The notes under the pieces are model-generated. The model saw only the letters and a program-made list of their open reading frames with translations. It did no database searches and was not told where the DNA came from. Position numbers and translations under genes: made by a program. Positions 8,581-17,124 of a DNA stretch of 64,000 bases are shown one piece after another. Each line of letters begins with the position of its first letter. Position 1 is the first letter of the stretch. The DNA is taken from contig NZ_CP109027.1 of the NCBI RefSeq assembly GCF_036226885.1, positions 4,464,001-4,528,000 of the forward strand. Reading direction: 5' to 3'. This DNA is from Streptomyces sp. NBC_00663. Lineage in GTDB: Bacteria > Actinomycetota > Actinomycetes > Streptomycetales > Streptomycetaceae.

Positions 8581-8958
8581 ATGGCACGCCCGAGGGCAGA
8601 ACGCGGTACTCCGGAGGGCGAGAGACAGCGGCGGACCCGCCGGGCCATGCTGTCCGGCGGTTTCACGGCCGTCTGCCTCGGGGGTGGGATCGTCGCCACT
8701 CAGGACTTCGGCTCCGCCCCTTGGTGGCTCGTCGTGCCGCTGACCGCCCTGTCCGGCGCCTTCGCCGGCTGGGCGGGGGCGCCGACGGGTCGTGAGACGG
8801 GTCAGCCCAACTCCACCCGGAGCCCCTCCAGCCCCCTGATGACGAAGTTCGGCTTCCGCCCGGGCTCGGTGGCCAGGGTGAGCGTGGGGGCCTTTCGCAG
8901 CAGGGCCGTCATGGAGGCGGCCAGCTCGATACGGGCCAGGGGGGCGCCGATGCAGTAG
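8581..8958 (+). CDS. Small hypothetical membrane protein with 3' antisense overlap
   Basis: A GGGAGGG at 8567-8573 is well placed before ATG 8581. The first 75 residues (MARPRAERGTPEGER…, then two hydrophobic helices at about 25-42 and 48-65) look like a real small membrane protein. The frame then runs on for about 50 codons antisense to the P450 3' end (8802-8958), where the residues look like a shadow translation. Either the true C-terminus overlaps the P450, or an original stop near 8800 has been lost. Confidence 0.4.
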   Translation: MARPRAERGTPEGERQRRTRRAMLSGGFTAVCLGGGIVATQDFGSAPWWLVVPLTALSGAFAGWAGAPTGRETGQPNSTRSPSSPLMTKFGFRPGSVARVSVGAFRSRAVMEAASSIRARGAPMQ

Positions 8959-10007
8959 TGGATGCCGGCGCTGAAGGAGATGTGGGGGTTGTCGGCGCGG
9001 GTGAGGTCGAGGCGCTCGGGGTGGGGGAAGACGGCCGGGTCATGGTTGGCGGAGCCGAAGAGCATCGCGATCTCCGCGCCCCTCGGGATGGTGGTGCCGT
9101 CGATCTCGATGTCGTCCAGGACCCAGCGTTCGAAGAGCTGGAGCGGGGTGTCGTAGCGCATCAGTTCTTCGACGGCCGTGGGGACGAGGGAGTGATCGGC
9201 GCGGAGCCTTTCCAACTCCCCCGGGTTGCGGAACAGCGCGTACCAGCCGTTGACGGTGGCGTTGACCGTCGCCTCATGCCCGGCGTTGAGCAGCAGCACG
9301 CAGGTCGAGATCATCTCCTGCTCGGTGAGCCGGTCCCCCTCGTCGTGGGCGGCGATGAGACCGGAGATGAGGTCGTCGCCGGGTCGCGTGCGGCGCTCGG
9401 CGATGAGTTCGCGCAGGTAGTCGGAGAACTCGACGGAGGCCTGTACGGCTTTCCGCGCCACGTCCTCCGGTGGGTTCAGCTCGTACATCCCGCAGATGTC
9501 GGCTGACCAGGGCCGCAGCGGCGCCCGGTCGGCCTCCGGGATGCCCAGCATCTCCGCGATGACGGCGACGGGCAGCGGCTCGGCGACATCGCTGAGCAGA
9601 TCGCCTCCGCCCTTCTCCACGAGCTGCTCCACCAGCTCCCCGGCGAGCTGATCGACATACGGCTTGAGCCGCTCGACGGTACGCGGAGTGAACGCCTTCG
9701 ACACCAGGCGGCGGATCCGGGTGTGGTCCGGCGGCTCCAGATCCAGCATCCCGTGGTCGTTGAGCGTGTGGAACGGCTCGTGCTCGGCGGGAGGCGGGGT
9801 GCGGTGGAAGTCCTCGTGCGAGAACCGGTGCTGATACGTCCGCCCCAGCCGCCGCTCCCGCAGCAGCGCCGACACATCGGCGTGGTGCGGGACGAGCCAC
9901 TGGTCGGTGGGCTCGTAGTAGTGCACGCGGCCCTTGGCACGCAGGTCGGCGTAGGAGGGATAGGGGTCGGCGAGAAAGTCCGGGTCCCACGGGTCGAAGG
10001 CTGCCAT
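8802..10007 (-). CDS. Cytochrome P450, CYP107-like
   Basis: A 401-residue soluble monooxygenase. The K-helix E281-x-x-R284 (EELMRY) and the heme loop FSAGIHYCIG with Cys352 as thiolate ligand are present. The heme loop has Ser346 where FGxG has Gly. The I-helix reads AGHEAT (242-247), placing Ala246 where most P450s have the oxygen-activating Thr; P450eryF (CYP107A1) also has Ala there. Overall layout and motif spacing suggest family CYP107. No ferredoxin or reductase gene is adjacent, so redox partners come from elsewhere. Substrate unknown. Confidence 0.92.
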   Translation of the reverse strand: MAAFDPWDPDFLADPYPSYADLRAKGRVHYYEPTDQWLVPHHADVSALLRERRLGRTYQHRFSHEDFHRTPPPAEHEPFHTLNDHGMLDLEPPDHTRIRRLVSKAFTPRTVERLKPYVDQLAGELVEQLVEKGGGDLLSDVAEPLPVAVIAEMLGIPEADRAPLRPWSADICGMYELNPPEDVARKAVQASVEFSDYLRELIAERRTRPGDDLISGLIAAHDEGDRLTEQEMISTCVLLLNAGHEATVNATVNGWYALFRNPGELERLRADHSLVPTAVEELMRYDTPLQLFERWVLDDIEIDGTTIPRGAEIAMLFGSANHDPAVFPHPERLDLTRADNPHISFSAGIHYCIGAPLARIELAASMTALLRKAPTLTLATEPGRKPNFVIRGLEGLRVELG

Positions 10008-10049
10008 GACCGGACGCTAGCCCGACCCTCCCCCTCCTGACCAGGGGTG

Positions 10050-11033
10050 TCAGACCCAGACCGGGACGTGTTCCGCGGAGTAGCGGGCACCGAAACCGCC
10101 GTGGGGGAGGATCTCGGCGATCGCTTCGAGGTCGGCGTCGGTCAGGGTGAGGTCCGCGGCGCCCGCGTTCTCCTCGATGCGCCGCACGCTGCGGGTACCG
10201 GGGATGGGCACGATGTGCTCGCCGCGGGTGAGGAGCCAGGCCAGGGCCAGCTGGGAGACGGTGGCGCCCTTGGCCGCGGCGAGAGCGGCGAGGCGCTCGA
10301 CGGCCTCCACGTTCTTCTCGAAGTTGCCGGGCTGCCAGCGCGGGTCGCCCCGGCGCATGTCGCTCGCGTCGTACTCACCGGCGGGCTTGGCCGTCCCGGT
10401 GATGAAGCCGCGGCCGAGCGGGGAGTAGGCGACGAAACCGATGCCGAGTTCATCGAGGACCGGGAAGAGCCGCTCGACGTCCCGCTCGAAGAGGCTGTAC
10501 TCGGTCTGGAGCACCGACACCGGCTGTACGGCGTGGGCGCGGCGGATGGTCTGCGGCCCCGCCTCGCTGAGCCCGAAGTACTTCACCTTGCCCGCGTCGA
10601 TCAGCTCCTTGACCGTCCCGGCGACCTCCTCGATCGGTACGTCCGGGTCGACGCGGTGCTGGTAGAAGACGTCGATCTGGTCGACGCCCAGGTAGCGCAG
10701 GCTGTTGTCGGCGACCTTGCGGATGTTGTCGGGGCGGCTGTTCAGGCCGAAGCCCTTCGACAGGTCGGACAGGTCGAAGCCGAACTTCGTGGCCAGCACG
10801 ACCTCGTCCCGGAAGCCCTTGACCGCCTTGCCGACCAGGGTCTCGTTGGAGCCCGTGCCCCAGCCGTAGAGCTCGGCGGTGTCGATGAAGGTGACGCCCA
10901 GCTCGTGGGCGCGCTGGATGGCCGCGACACCTTCCTTCTCGTCGCCGGGCCCGTAGGCCATGGTCAGGCCCATCGAGCCGTAACCGAGCGCCGAGACGGT
11001 GAGGCCCTGGCTGCCGAGTGTCCGCTGCTGCAT
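10050..11033 (-). CDS. Aldo/keto reductase
   Basis: A 327-residue NADPH-dependent oxidoreductase with TIM-barrel fold. Catalytic tetrad candidates are Asp and Tyr in TFIDTAELYGWG, Lys in LATKFGF and His in FYQHRVD. The Ser-Arg cofactor loop is GTRSVRRIEEN near the C-terminus. AGGAG at about 11041-11046 selects ATG 11033 over the upstream open frame. It resembles the AKR13/YakC-like group that removes reactive aldehydes. It is divergent from a TetR gene with a shared inverted-repeat region, so it is probably the regulator's target. Confidence 0.92.
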   Translation of the reverse strand: MQQRTLGSQGLTVSALGYGSMGLTMAYGPGDEKEGVAAIQRAHELGVTFIDTAELYGWGTGSNETLVGKAVKGFRDEVVLATKFGFDLSDLSKGFGLNSRPDNIRKVADNSLRYLGVDQIDVFYQHRVDPDVPIEEVAGTVKELIDAGKVKYFGLSEAGPQTIRRAHAVQPVSVLQTEYSLFERDVERLFPVLDELGIGFVAYSPLGRGFITGTAKPAGEYDASDMRRGDPRWQPGNFEKNVEAVERLAALAAAKGATVSQLALAWLLTRGEHIVPIPGTRSVRRIEENAGAADLTLTDADLEAIAEILPHGGFGARYSAEHVPVWV

Positions 11034-11059
11034 GGCGTACTCCTGCCCATCAAGTAAAA

Positions 11060-11124
11060 CCAAAACGTTTGCTTTGACCGAGTGTATGCCCGGAGGGCGC
11101 CCCTAGCCAAACAGAACGTTTTGG
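11060..11124. promoter_or_regulatory. Candidate TetR operator pair, AKR / tetR
   Basis: CCAAAACGTT (11060-11069) and its exact complement AACGTTTTGG (11115-11124) face each other in the 108-base intergenic region. Each holds a palindromic AACGTT core. The second sits in a larger imperfect palindrome from AGCCAAA to TTTGGCT. It lies 18 bases before the tetR ATG, fitting autorepression. Confidence 0.6.
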
Positions 11125-11141
11125 CTGGGTAACCTCAGAAC

Positions 11142-11729
11142 ATGACCTCTTCGTCGACCGCGGACTCGACCCGCGACCGCATCGTCACCGCGGCGCGGGC
11201 CGAGTTCGCCCGGTACGGGATCGCCGGCGCCCGCATCACCCGTATCGCCAAGGCCGCGAAGACCAGCACGGAACGGCTCTACGCGTACTTCCGCAGCAAG
11301 GAAGAGCTCTACGCCTTCATCGCCCAACGGGAGATGGCCGCGGTCTCCGAGGCGACCCGCCTGGACCCGACCAACCTGCCCGAGTACGCCGGCCGCGTGC
11401 ACGACTACTTCATCCGGCACCCCGACCGCTACCGGCTCATGAGCTGGGGCCGGCTGGAACTGGCCGGCGCCACCGCCGACCCCGTGACCAGGGAGACCAT
11501 CCGCCGCAAGACCGAGCAGCTCCGCAAGGCACAGGAGGCGGGCCGGCTGGACCCCTCCTGGGAGCCCATCGACATCCTCGTCTTCCTCAACCAGATCGCC
11601 ATGGCCTGGGCGGGCCAGCTCGACCTGGTGGACGCGGTGGCGGACCAGATCCACGACCCGTCCCTGACGGCCCGCAGGGCGGCGGTGGTGAGGGCGGTGG
11701 AACGCCTGTTCCCGGCGACGGGGGCATAG
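11142..11729 (+). CDS. TetR-family transcriptional regulator
   Basis: A 195-residue protein. The N-terminal helix-turn-helix (about residues 10-56; TRDRIVTAARAEFARYGIAGARITRIAKAAKTSTERLYAYF) is canonical TetR. The C-terminal domain ends in a TetR_C-like helical region. It is divergent from the aldo/keto reductase and followed closely by the convergent VOC gene. Probably a repressor released by an aldehyde or toxic substrate of the reductase; the ligand is an inference. Confidence 0.92.
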   Translation: MTSSSTADSTRDRIVTAARAEFARYGIAGARITRIAKAAKTSTERLYAYFRSKEELYAFIAQREMAAVSEATRLDPTNLPEYAGRVHDYFIRHPDRYRLMSWGRLELAGATADPVTRETIRRKTEQLRKAQEAGRLDPSWEPIDILVFLNQIAMAWAGQLDLVDAVADQIHDPSLTARRAAVVRAVERLFPATGA

Positions 11730-11731
11730 CC

Positions 11732-11762
11732 GGCCAGGCCGCTGTGTGGGTCACGGCTGGCC
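11732..11762. terminator. Hairpin between tetR and VOC gene
   Basis: GGCCAGGCCG (from 11732) pairs with CGGCTGGCC (to 11762) with one bulged G and a 12-base loop. It spans the 21-base gap of two convergent genes and overlaps the VOC stop codon. Confidence 0.45.
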
Positions 11763-12188
11763 GAAGTCCGGCAGCGTGACCGTGCCGTCCTCGGCGAGGG
11801 GGAAGCCGGGGTTGTGGGCGATCTCCCAGGCGTGGCCGTCGGGATCGGTGAAAGCGGAGGAGTAGAAGCCGATCTCATTGAGGGCGGCGGGCTTGGTGAC
11901 GGTGCCTCCGGCCCGCGCCGCCGCGGCGAGCAGCGCGTCGACCTCGGCCGCGGACCGCACGTTGTGCGCGAGGACGATGCCGCCGAAGGCGGGGGGTTCC
12001 TTGCCGGCCTCCAGACCGCAGTCCGCGGCGAGCTTCTCCCGGCCCCAGAGGACCAGTCCGAGACCGCCGGCCTGGAAGAAGACGGTCTCCTGGACCTCCT
12101 GGCCCCGCCAGCCGAGGACTTCGTAGAAGGCTTTGCTGCGGGCCAGGTCGGAGACGCCGAGGGTGATCAGGGTGACTCGCTGTTCCAT
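11751..12188 (-). CDS. VOC-family (glyoxalase/bleomycin resistance-like) protein
   Basis: A 145-residue protein with two beta-alpha-beta-beta-beta modules: residues about 1-65 (VTLITLGVSDLARSKAFYEVLG…LVLWGR) and about 75-140 (FGGIVLAHNVRS…GFYSSAFTDPDGHAWEIAHNPG). The FxDPDGHxWEIAH end is the usual second half. Potential metal ligands are fewer than in true glyoxalase I, so a lactoylglutathione lyase activity is unlikely. It resembles the many VOC proteins of unknown substrate. Confidence 0.85.
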   Translation of the reverse strand: MEQRVTLITLGVSDLARSKAFYEVLGWRGQEVQETVFFQAGGLGLVLWGREKLAADCGLEAGKEPPAFGGIVLAHNVRSAAEVDALLAAAARAGGTVTKPAALNEIGFYSSAFTDPDGHAWEIAHNPGFPLAEDGTVTLPDFGQP

Positions 12189-12224
12189 GGGGCGGCTTCT
12201 TCCGCTGGTCCGAGTCGGAGCAGA

Positions 12225-12797
12225 TCAGCGGACCACGTCGAAGACGTTCTTCTGCAGGCCGTTGGCGTACGCCTCGTGCTCGACCAGCTTCAGCTGCTGC
12301 TTGTCCTTGTCCGTGGTGGAGAAGAGGCGCTTTCCGGCGCCGAGGAGGACCGGGAAGACCAGGAGGTGGTAGCGGTCGATGAGGTCGGCGTCAGCGAGGG
12401 CCCGGTTCAGGGTGGCGCTGCCGTGGATGATGATCGGGCCGCCCTCCGTCTTCTTCAGCTCGGCGACCTCGTCGAGGGAGCGCAGGATCGTCGTGTCGCC
12501 CCAGTTCGAGACCAGGTCGCCCTCGGTGAGGGTCGTCGAGACCACGTACTTCGGCATCACCTTGTAGTCCGCGAACTCCTCCATGCCGGGCCACACCGGG
12601 CTGAACGCCTCGTAGCTGGTCCGGCCCAGCATCATCGCGCTCGCCTCCTTCTGCTCACGGCCCTTGATCTCGAACGCCTCGGGGAGGAACTCGATGTCCT
12701 TGAAGGTCCAGCCGGCGTTCCGGTAACCCGGCTCGCCGCCCGGGGCCTCCACGACGCCGTCGAGCGAGATGAACGCGGTGCTGATGAGGGTGCGCAT
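12225..12797 (-). CDS. Dihydrofolate reductase-like / RibD C-terminal domain protein
   Basis: A 190-residue protein from MRTLISTAFISLDGVVEAPGG. A GGAGG seven bases upstream fixes this ATG within a longer frame. The opening STxxSLDGVVEAPG, ASAMMLGRTSYEAFSPVWP, PKYVVSTTL, GGPIIIHGSATLNRALADADLIDRYHLLVFPVLLGAGKRLF are characteristic of the RibD_C family, an NADPH-binding DHFR-like fold. Most single-domain members have no known substrate. It lies behind the VOC gene with a 36-base gap and may share its transcript. Confidence 0.9.
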   Translation of the reverse strand: MRTLISTAFISLDGVVEAPGGEPGYRNAGWTFKDIEFLPEAFEIKGREQKEASAMMLGRTSYEAFSPVWPGMEEFADYKVMPKYVVSTTLTEGDLVSNWGDTTILRSLDEVAELKKTEGGPIIIHGSATLNRALADADLIDRYHLLVFPVLLGAGKRLFSTTDKDKQQLKLVEHEAYANGLQKNVFDVVR

Positions 12798-12892
12798 GGT
12801 GGTTCCTCCGTGTCTCGTATCCGTCTGTGATCTATGACCGTCGAGAATGGAGAAACTCATCGGCCCACGTCTCCCCCTTTTTACGCGGCCCC

Positions 12893-13558
12893 CTACCCCG
12901 GCGTCACCAACCGCGCCTCGTACGCGAACACCGCCGCCTGCGTCCGGTCCCGCAGCCCCAGTTTCACCAGGACCCGGCTGACGTGCGTCTTGATCGTCGA
13001 CTCCGCCACCACCAGCCTCCCCGCTATCTCCGCGTTCGACAGGCCCTGCGCGATGAGGACCAGGACCTCCGTCTCGCGTTCGGTGAGGTCGCCGTAGGCC
13101 GCGTGGGCGGAGGGCATCAGACGGGGGGCGTCGGAGAGTTTCGAGAACTCCGTGATCAGGCGTTTGGTCACGGAGGGCGCCAGCAGGGCCTCCCCCGAGG
13201 CCACCACCCGGACCCCGTCGGCCAGTTGGCGGGCCGAGGCGTCCTTCAGGAGGAAGCCCGAGGCTCCTGCCTTCAGGGCTTGGTACACGTACTCGTCGAG
13301 GTCGAAGGTGGTCAGGACGAGGACCTTCGCCGTGCCGTCCGCCGCCACGATCTCGCGCGTCGCCTCGATGCCGTTCAGCTCCGGCATCCGGATGTCCATC
13401 AGGACCACGTCCGGGCTCAGCTCACGGACCTTCGCCACCGCCTCACGGCCGTTGACCGCCTCGCCGACGACCTCGATGTCCGGCATCGCGTTGAGGAGCA
13501 CCGAGAAGCCCTCGCGCACCATCATCTGGTCGTCCGCGATCATCACGCGGATCGTCAT
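12893..13558 (-). CDS. NarL/LuxR-type response regulator, system 1
   Basis: A 221-residue protein. The receiver domain (1-120) has the acidic pair DD at 9-10, phosphoacceptor Asp55 in VVLMDIRMPE, Thr in LTTFD and Lys in LLKDAS. A GerE/LuxR helix-turn-helix follows (about 150-210, LTERETEVLVLIAQGLSNAEIAGRLVVAESTIKTHVSRVLVKLGLRDR). The ATG overlaps the stop of the kinase gene, so the two are translationally coupled. It is very similar to the regulator at 15023, most of all in the receiver output face and HTH, which indicates a tandem duplication. Confidence 0.94.
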   Translation of the reverse strand: MTIRVMIADDQMMVREGFSVLLNAMPDIEVVGEAVNGREAVAKVRELSPDVVLMDIRMPELNGIEATREIVAADGTAKVLVLTTFDLDEYVYQALKAGASGFLLKDASARQLADGVRVVASGEALLAPSVTKRLITEFSKLSDAPRLMPSAHAAYGDLTERETEVLVLIAQGLSNAEIAGRLVVAESTIKTHVSRVLVKLGLRDRTQAAVFAYEARLVTPG

Positions 13559-14895
13559 GCGTCACCCTCGCTCGCACGCGGCACCGGCAGATACACCGCC
13601 ACCTCGTAGCCTCCCTCGTCCGTCGCGCCCGCCGTCATCTCGCCGTCCAGCATCGAGACCCGCTCCCGCATCCCCGTGACCCCATGGCCGGCGCCGGGCG
13701 ACGGCTTCAGCAGGGCCCCCGCCGGTGCCGGGCCGTTGACTATCCGCAGGCCCAGGCCGCCCAGGACGTAACCGATCTCCACCTGCGCGGTGGCGCCCGG
13801 CGCGTGGCGCAGGGTGTTGCTCAGCGCCTCCTGGACTATGCGGTACGCCGACAGCTCCACCCCCTGCGGCAGCTCACGCACCGCGCCCGTCACCGTCTTC
13901 TGCACGGACAGACCCGTGTCCCGCACATTGGCCAGCAGCCCGTCGAGGTCGGCGAGCGTGGGCTGCGGGGCGTCCGGGGCCTCGTAGTCCTCGGCGCGCA
14001 CCACGCCCAGCACCCGGCGCAGTTCGGTGAGCGCCGCCACCGCGTTCTCACGGATCGTCGCGAAGGCGCGCTCCAGCTCCGGCGGCGGGTTCTCCACCCG
14101 GTAGGGGGCCGCCTCGGCCTGGATGGCGACGACCGACATGTGGTGCGCCACCACGTCGTGCAGCTCGCGGGCGATCGTCGAACGCTCCTCCAGCAAGGTG
14201 CGCTTGGAGCGCTCGTGCGCCGTGACGGTCTGCTGGGCGGTCACCTCCTGGCGGGCCTCGCGGCGGGTGTGCCAGACGGCGACGACGAGCAGGACCAGCG
14301 CGGAGAGGACCAGCATGGGGGCGGTGTCGTCGCTGTAGTAGTAGCTGGGCCCGAGGATCACGTCCGCCACGAAGCCGTAAGCCGCGGTGACGGCCCACAT
14401 GTACGCCGCCGTACGCGGCTTGGTGCGTATCGCCACGACCGTCAGCACGGTGAGATGGCAGGCGAAGCTCGCGGGCAGCCAGGGATAGCCGTCCATGTAG
14501 CTGCCGAAGACCTGGCTGACCGGGGTGGCCGCCATCGACAGCCAGAATGCCGCGATCGGCCGGAGCATGGTCAGCAGGATCGGGAGCACGGCGAGCGGAA
14601 CGAGCACCACGGCCGTATCGCTGCTGTCGACCGCGGCCATCAGCAGCGTGATCACGGCCGCCGCGGAGACCACGGCATGGGGTGTCCAGGTCGCGTACTC
14701 CCGCAGGGGGCCGGGCAGCCGCCGGGTCAGCGGGCCGTCGACCCGCATCCGGGGCAGCGGGCGGTAGGCGAAGGCGTCGTGGAACAGGTCCTGCCGGAGC
14801 CCGCGCAGGGCGTTCGCGGCGAGCCGGTACTCCGGGCTGCGCGGCTTGGCCCCGTCCGCCGCCGGCGGTGTCTGCATGTGGGTCGTCTCGGTCAC
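13555..14895 (-). CDS. Sensor histidine kinase (HisKA_3, DesK/NarX type), system 1
   Basis: A 446-residue membrane kinase. About five hydrophobic segments between residues 70 and 210 form a small sensor module. A short coiled coil leads to His246 in RELHDVVAHHMSV, the phosphorylated residue. The C-terminal HATPase holds GAGHGVTGMRERV as G-box. It has no large extracellular domain, so it probably senses membrane or intramembrane stress. It is cotranscribed with the response regulator at 12893 by an ATGA overlap. Confidence 0.93.
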   Translation of the reverse strand: MTETTHMQTPPAADGAKPRSPEYRLAANALRGLRQDLFHDAFAYRPLPRMRVDGPLTRRLPGPLREYATWTPHAVVSAAAVITLLMAAVDSSDTAVVLVPLAVLPILLTMLRPIAAFWLSMAATPVSQVFGSYMDGYPWLPASFACHLTVLTVVAIRTKPRTAAYMWAVTAAYGFVADVILGPSYYYSDDTAPMLVLSALVLLVVAVWHTRREARQEVTAQQTVTAHERSKRTLLEERSTIARELHDVVAHHMSVVAIQAEAAPYRVENPPPELERAFATIRENAVAALTELRRVLGVVRAEDYEAPDAPQPTLADLDGLLANVRDTGLSVQKTVTGAVRELPQGVELSAYRIVQEALSNTLRHAPGATAQVEIGYVLGGLGLRIVNGPAPAGALLKPSPGAGHGVTGMRERVSMLDGEMTAGATDEGGYEVAVYLPVPRASEGDA

Positions 14896-15022
14896 ATACA
14901 GAACCGTAGGCCGAGGCCCGGGTCGCGGTCGTCACCAGTGAGAGGGGTCCTTCGGCATCCGTCTCAGGTACTACGGGTCCCGCCCGGGCCACGGGGCCAC
15001 CGCCCTCGACGGCCCACCCGGT

Positions 15023-15706
15023 TCAATAGCCGGACGGCCGCACCAGCCCCGACTCGTAGGCGAACACCGCCGCCTGCGTGCGGTCCCGCAGCCCCAGTTT
15101 CACCAGGATGCGGCCCACATGCGTCTTCACCGTCTGCTCGGCCACCACCAGCCGCTGCGCGATCTCCGCGTTCGACAGACCCTGCGCGATCAGCGAGAGC
15201 ACCTCCGTCTCCCGCTCGGTCAGATCACCGACCCGTTCCTTCAGCGGGGCCCGGGGGCGGTTGTCGAGGCGGGAGAACTCGGTGATCAGGCGCCGGGTGA
15301 TGCCGGGCGCGAGCAGCGCGTCGCCGGCCGCCACCACCCGCACCGCCTCGGCGAGCTGGTCGGCGGAGGCGTCCTTCAGCAGAAAGCCCGAGGCGCCCGC
15401 ACGCAGCGCCTCGTACACGTACTCGTCGAGATCGAAGGTCGTCAGCACCAGCACTCTGATCTGCGGTGTCGCCTCGGTGATACGGCGGGTGGCCTCGATC
15501 CCGCCGAGCTCCGGCATCCGGATGTCCATCAGCACGACGTCCGGGGCCAGCTCGGCGACCCTCGCCACCGCGTCCAGACCGTCGACCGCCTGCCCCACCA
15601 CGTCGATGTCCGGCTGGGTGTTGAGCAGCACGGTGAAGCCCTGCCGGACCATCTGCTGGTCGTCGGCGATCAGTACACGGATGGGGCCGCTGGGGCTGCT
15701 CGTCAT
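15023..15706 (-). CDS. NarL/LuxR-type response regulator, system 2
   Basis: A 227-residue protein from MTSSPSGPIRVLIADDQQMV. Phosphoacceptor Asp61 is in VVLMDIRMPE; the LuxR-type HTH (LTERETEVLSLIAQGLSNAEIAQRLVVAEQTVKTHVGRILVKLGLRDR) is at about 160-215. The ATG at 15706 overlaps the kinase stop by four bases; a longer open frame upstream is a shadow. Near-identity to the regulator at 12893 in blocks such as LTTFDLDEYVY and AGASGFLLKDAS suggests recent duplication, with the possibility of cross-talk. Confidence 0.94.
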   Translation of the reverse strand: MTSSPSGPIRVLIADDQQMVRQGFTVLLNTQPDIDVVGQAVDGLDAVARVAELAPDVVLMDIRMPELGGIEATRRITEATPQIRVLVLTTFDLDEYVYEALRAGASGFLLKDASADQLAEAVRVVAAGDALLAPGITRRLITEFSRLDNRPRAPLKERVGDLTERETEVLSLIAQGLSNAEIAQRLVVAEQTVKTHVGRILVKLGLRDRTQAAVFAYESGLVRPSGY

Positions 15707-17124
15707 ACGGAGCCGTCCTTGGAGTCGGGGGCGGTGTCGGAGGGAGTGGAAGCGGAGCCCGAGGAGGCGGGGGCCCCGGCCCACGGAGGTGACGTCGGCA
15801 GGTACGCGGCCACCTCGAAGCCGCCGTCGGGCGCCGGTCCGGCGCGCAGGGTGCCGCCGAGCATCGCCGCCCGCTCCCGCATGCCGAGCAGACCGTGCCC
15901 GGCGCCGTGGGAGAGCGGGGCCGGGCGGGTGGGCGGCGAGTTGGTGACCCGCACGTCCACGCCGTGCCGGTGGTGGACGAGCCGGACCGTGGCCGTCGCG
16001 CCGGGCGCGTGGCGCAGGACATTGCTCAGCGCCTCCTGCACGATCCGGTACGCCGACAACTCCACGCCCGGTGGCCGCGGCAGCCGCTCGCCCGCCACAT
16101 CGACCCGGACGGTCAGTCCGGCCGCCCGGGTGTTCTCCACCAGTGCGTCGAGCCGGTCGAGAGTGGGCTGCGGAGTGTGCGGGGCGGCGCCGGTACCGGT
16201 GCCGGTGCCGCCGCCAGGGCCGTCGGCCGGGTCCGCGGTGTCGGCGTGTTCCGAACGCAACACCCCGAGCACGCGGCGCAGTTCGGTCAACGCCTCCAGC
16301 GCGTTCTCCCGGATGCCCTCCAGGTTCTCCTTGAGCTCGTCGGACGGGTTCTCCACCAAGTGCGGGGCGACCTGGGCCTGTATGGAGATCACGGACATGT
16401 GGTGGGCCACCACGTCGTGCAGCTCGCGGGCGATACGGCTGCGCTCCTCCAACAGCGTGCGCCTGGCCCGCTCCTCGGCGGTGAGGGAGGTCTGCTCGAC
16501 GAGCTGTGCCTTGGCCTCGCGACGGCCGCGCAGGGCCGCGCCGAGGAGCACGACGATCCCGGAGAGGACGACCGCGATCACACCGGTGGGCGTGTAGTCC
16601 GGGCCGCCCCACAGCCCTTGCAGGACGTAGGTGACGAGCGCGGTCAGCGCCAGCGCCTCCACGGCGGCCCGGGTGCGGACGCGCAGGGAGAGCAGCAGGA
16701 GCACGAGCAGGTGGGCGATGATCCCGGCCGCCGTCCAGGGCCAGGTGAAGCCCCCCGCCGGCCCGCCGAGCTTGCCGTGCACGGCCAGGGCTCCCACCAC
16801 GGTGGCCACCATGGACAGCCACCACCCCGCGACCGGCCGCCACATCGCCAGCACCACCGCGCCGCCCTGGGCGAGCCCGATGAGGAACGCCCAGGAGGAC
16901 CGCAGCGATCCTTGGTCCCCGAGCTGGGCGACGGCGCCGAGCGTGACGCCGAACGCGGCCAGGCACAGCAGCCCGTGCGGCAGCCAGCGCATCCAGACCG
17001 ACGGCGGCAGCGGATCCACGCGGACCGTCCACAGGTCGTCGCGCAGTGCGCGCAGCCAGCGCAGCGCCCAGCCTCTGGCCATGTGCTGGATCCCCGTTTC
17101 CGTCACGCGCCCCACCCTAGACAC
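15703..17124 (-). CDS. Sensor histidine kinase (HisKA_3), system 2
   Basis: A 473-residue kinase. Hydrophobic segments lie between about 48 and 198, His236 in RELHDVVAHHMSVISIQ is the phosphoacceptor, and GAGHGLLGMRERA is the ATPase G-box. A Gly-Thr stretch (about residues 298-312, GGGTGTGTG) is a low-complexity linker before the catalytic domain. GTG 17124 has a GGAGG-like site at 6-12 bases and overlaps the upstream stop by eight bases; ATG 17082 is an alternative. It is coupled to the response regulator at 15023. Confidence 0.92.
   Translation of the reverse strand: MSRVGRVTETGIQHMARGWALRWLRALRDDLWTVRVDPLPPSVWMRWLPHGLLCLAAFGVTLGAVAQLGDQGSLRSSWAFLIGLAQGGAVVLAMWRPVAGWWLSMVATVVGALAVHGKLGGPAGGFTWPWTAAGIIAHLLVLLLLSLRVRTRAAVEALALTALVTYVLQGLWGGPDYTPTGVIAVVLSGIVVLLGAALRGRREAKAQLVEQTSLTAEERARRTLLEERSRIARELHDVVAHHMSVISIQAQVAPHLVENPSDELKENLEGIRENALEALTELRRVLGVLRSEHADTADPADGPGGGTGTGTGAAPHTPQPTLDRLDALVENTRAAGLTVRVDVAGERLPRPPGVELSAYRIVQEALSNVLRHAPGATATVRLVHHRHGVDVRVTNSPPTRPAPLSHGAGHGLLGMRERAAMLGGTLRAGPAPDGGFEVAAYLPTSPPWAGAPASSGSASTPSDTAPDSKDGSV

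Noticed and set aside
15023..17032. 669-codon frame fusing kinase shadow to response regulator 2
   Set aside because: The N-terminal two thirds is Arg/Gly/Pro shadow; the true regulator begins at 15706 with an ATGA overlap.
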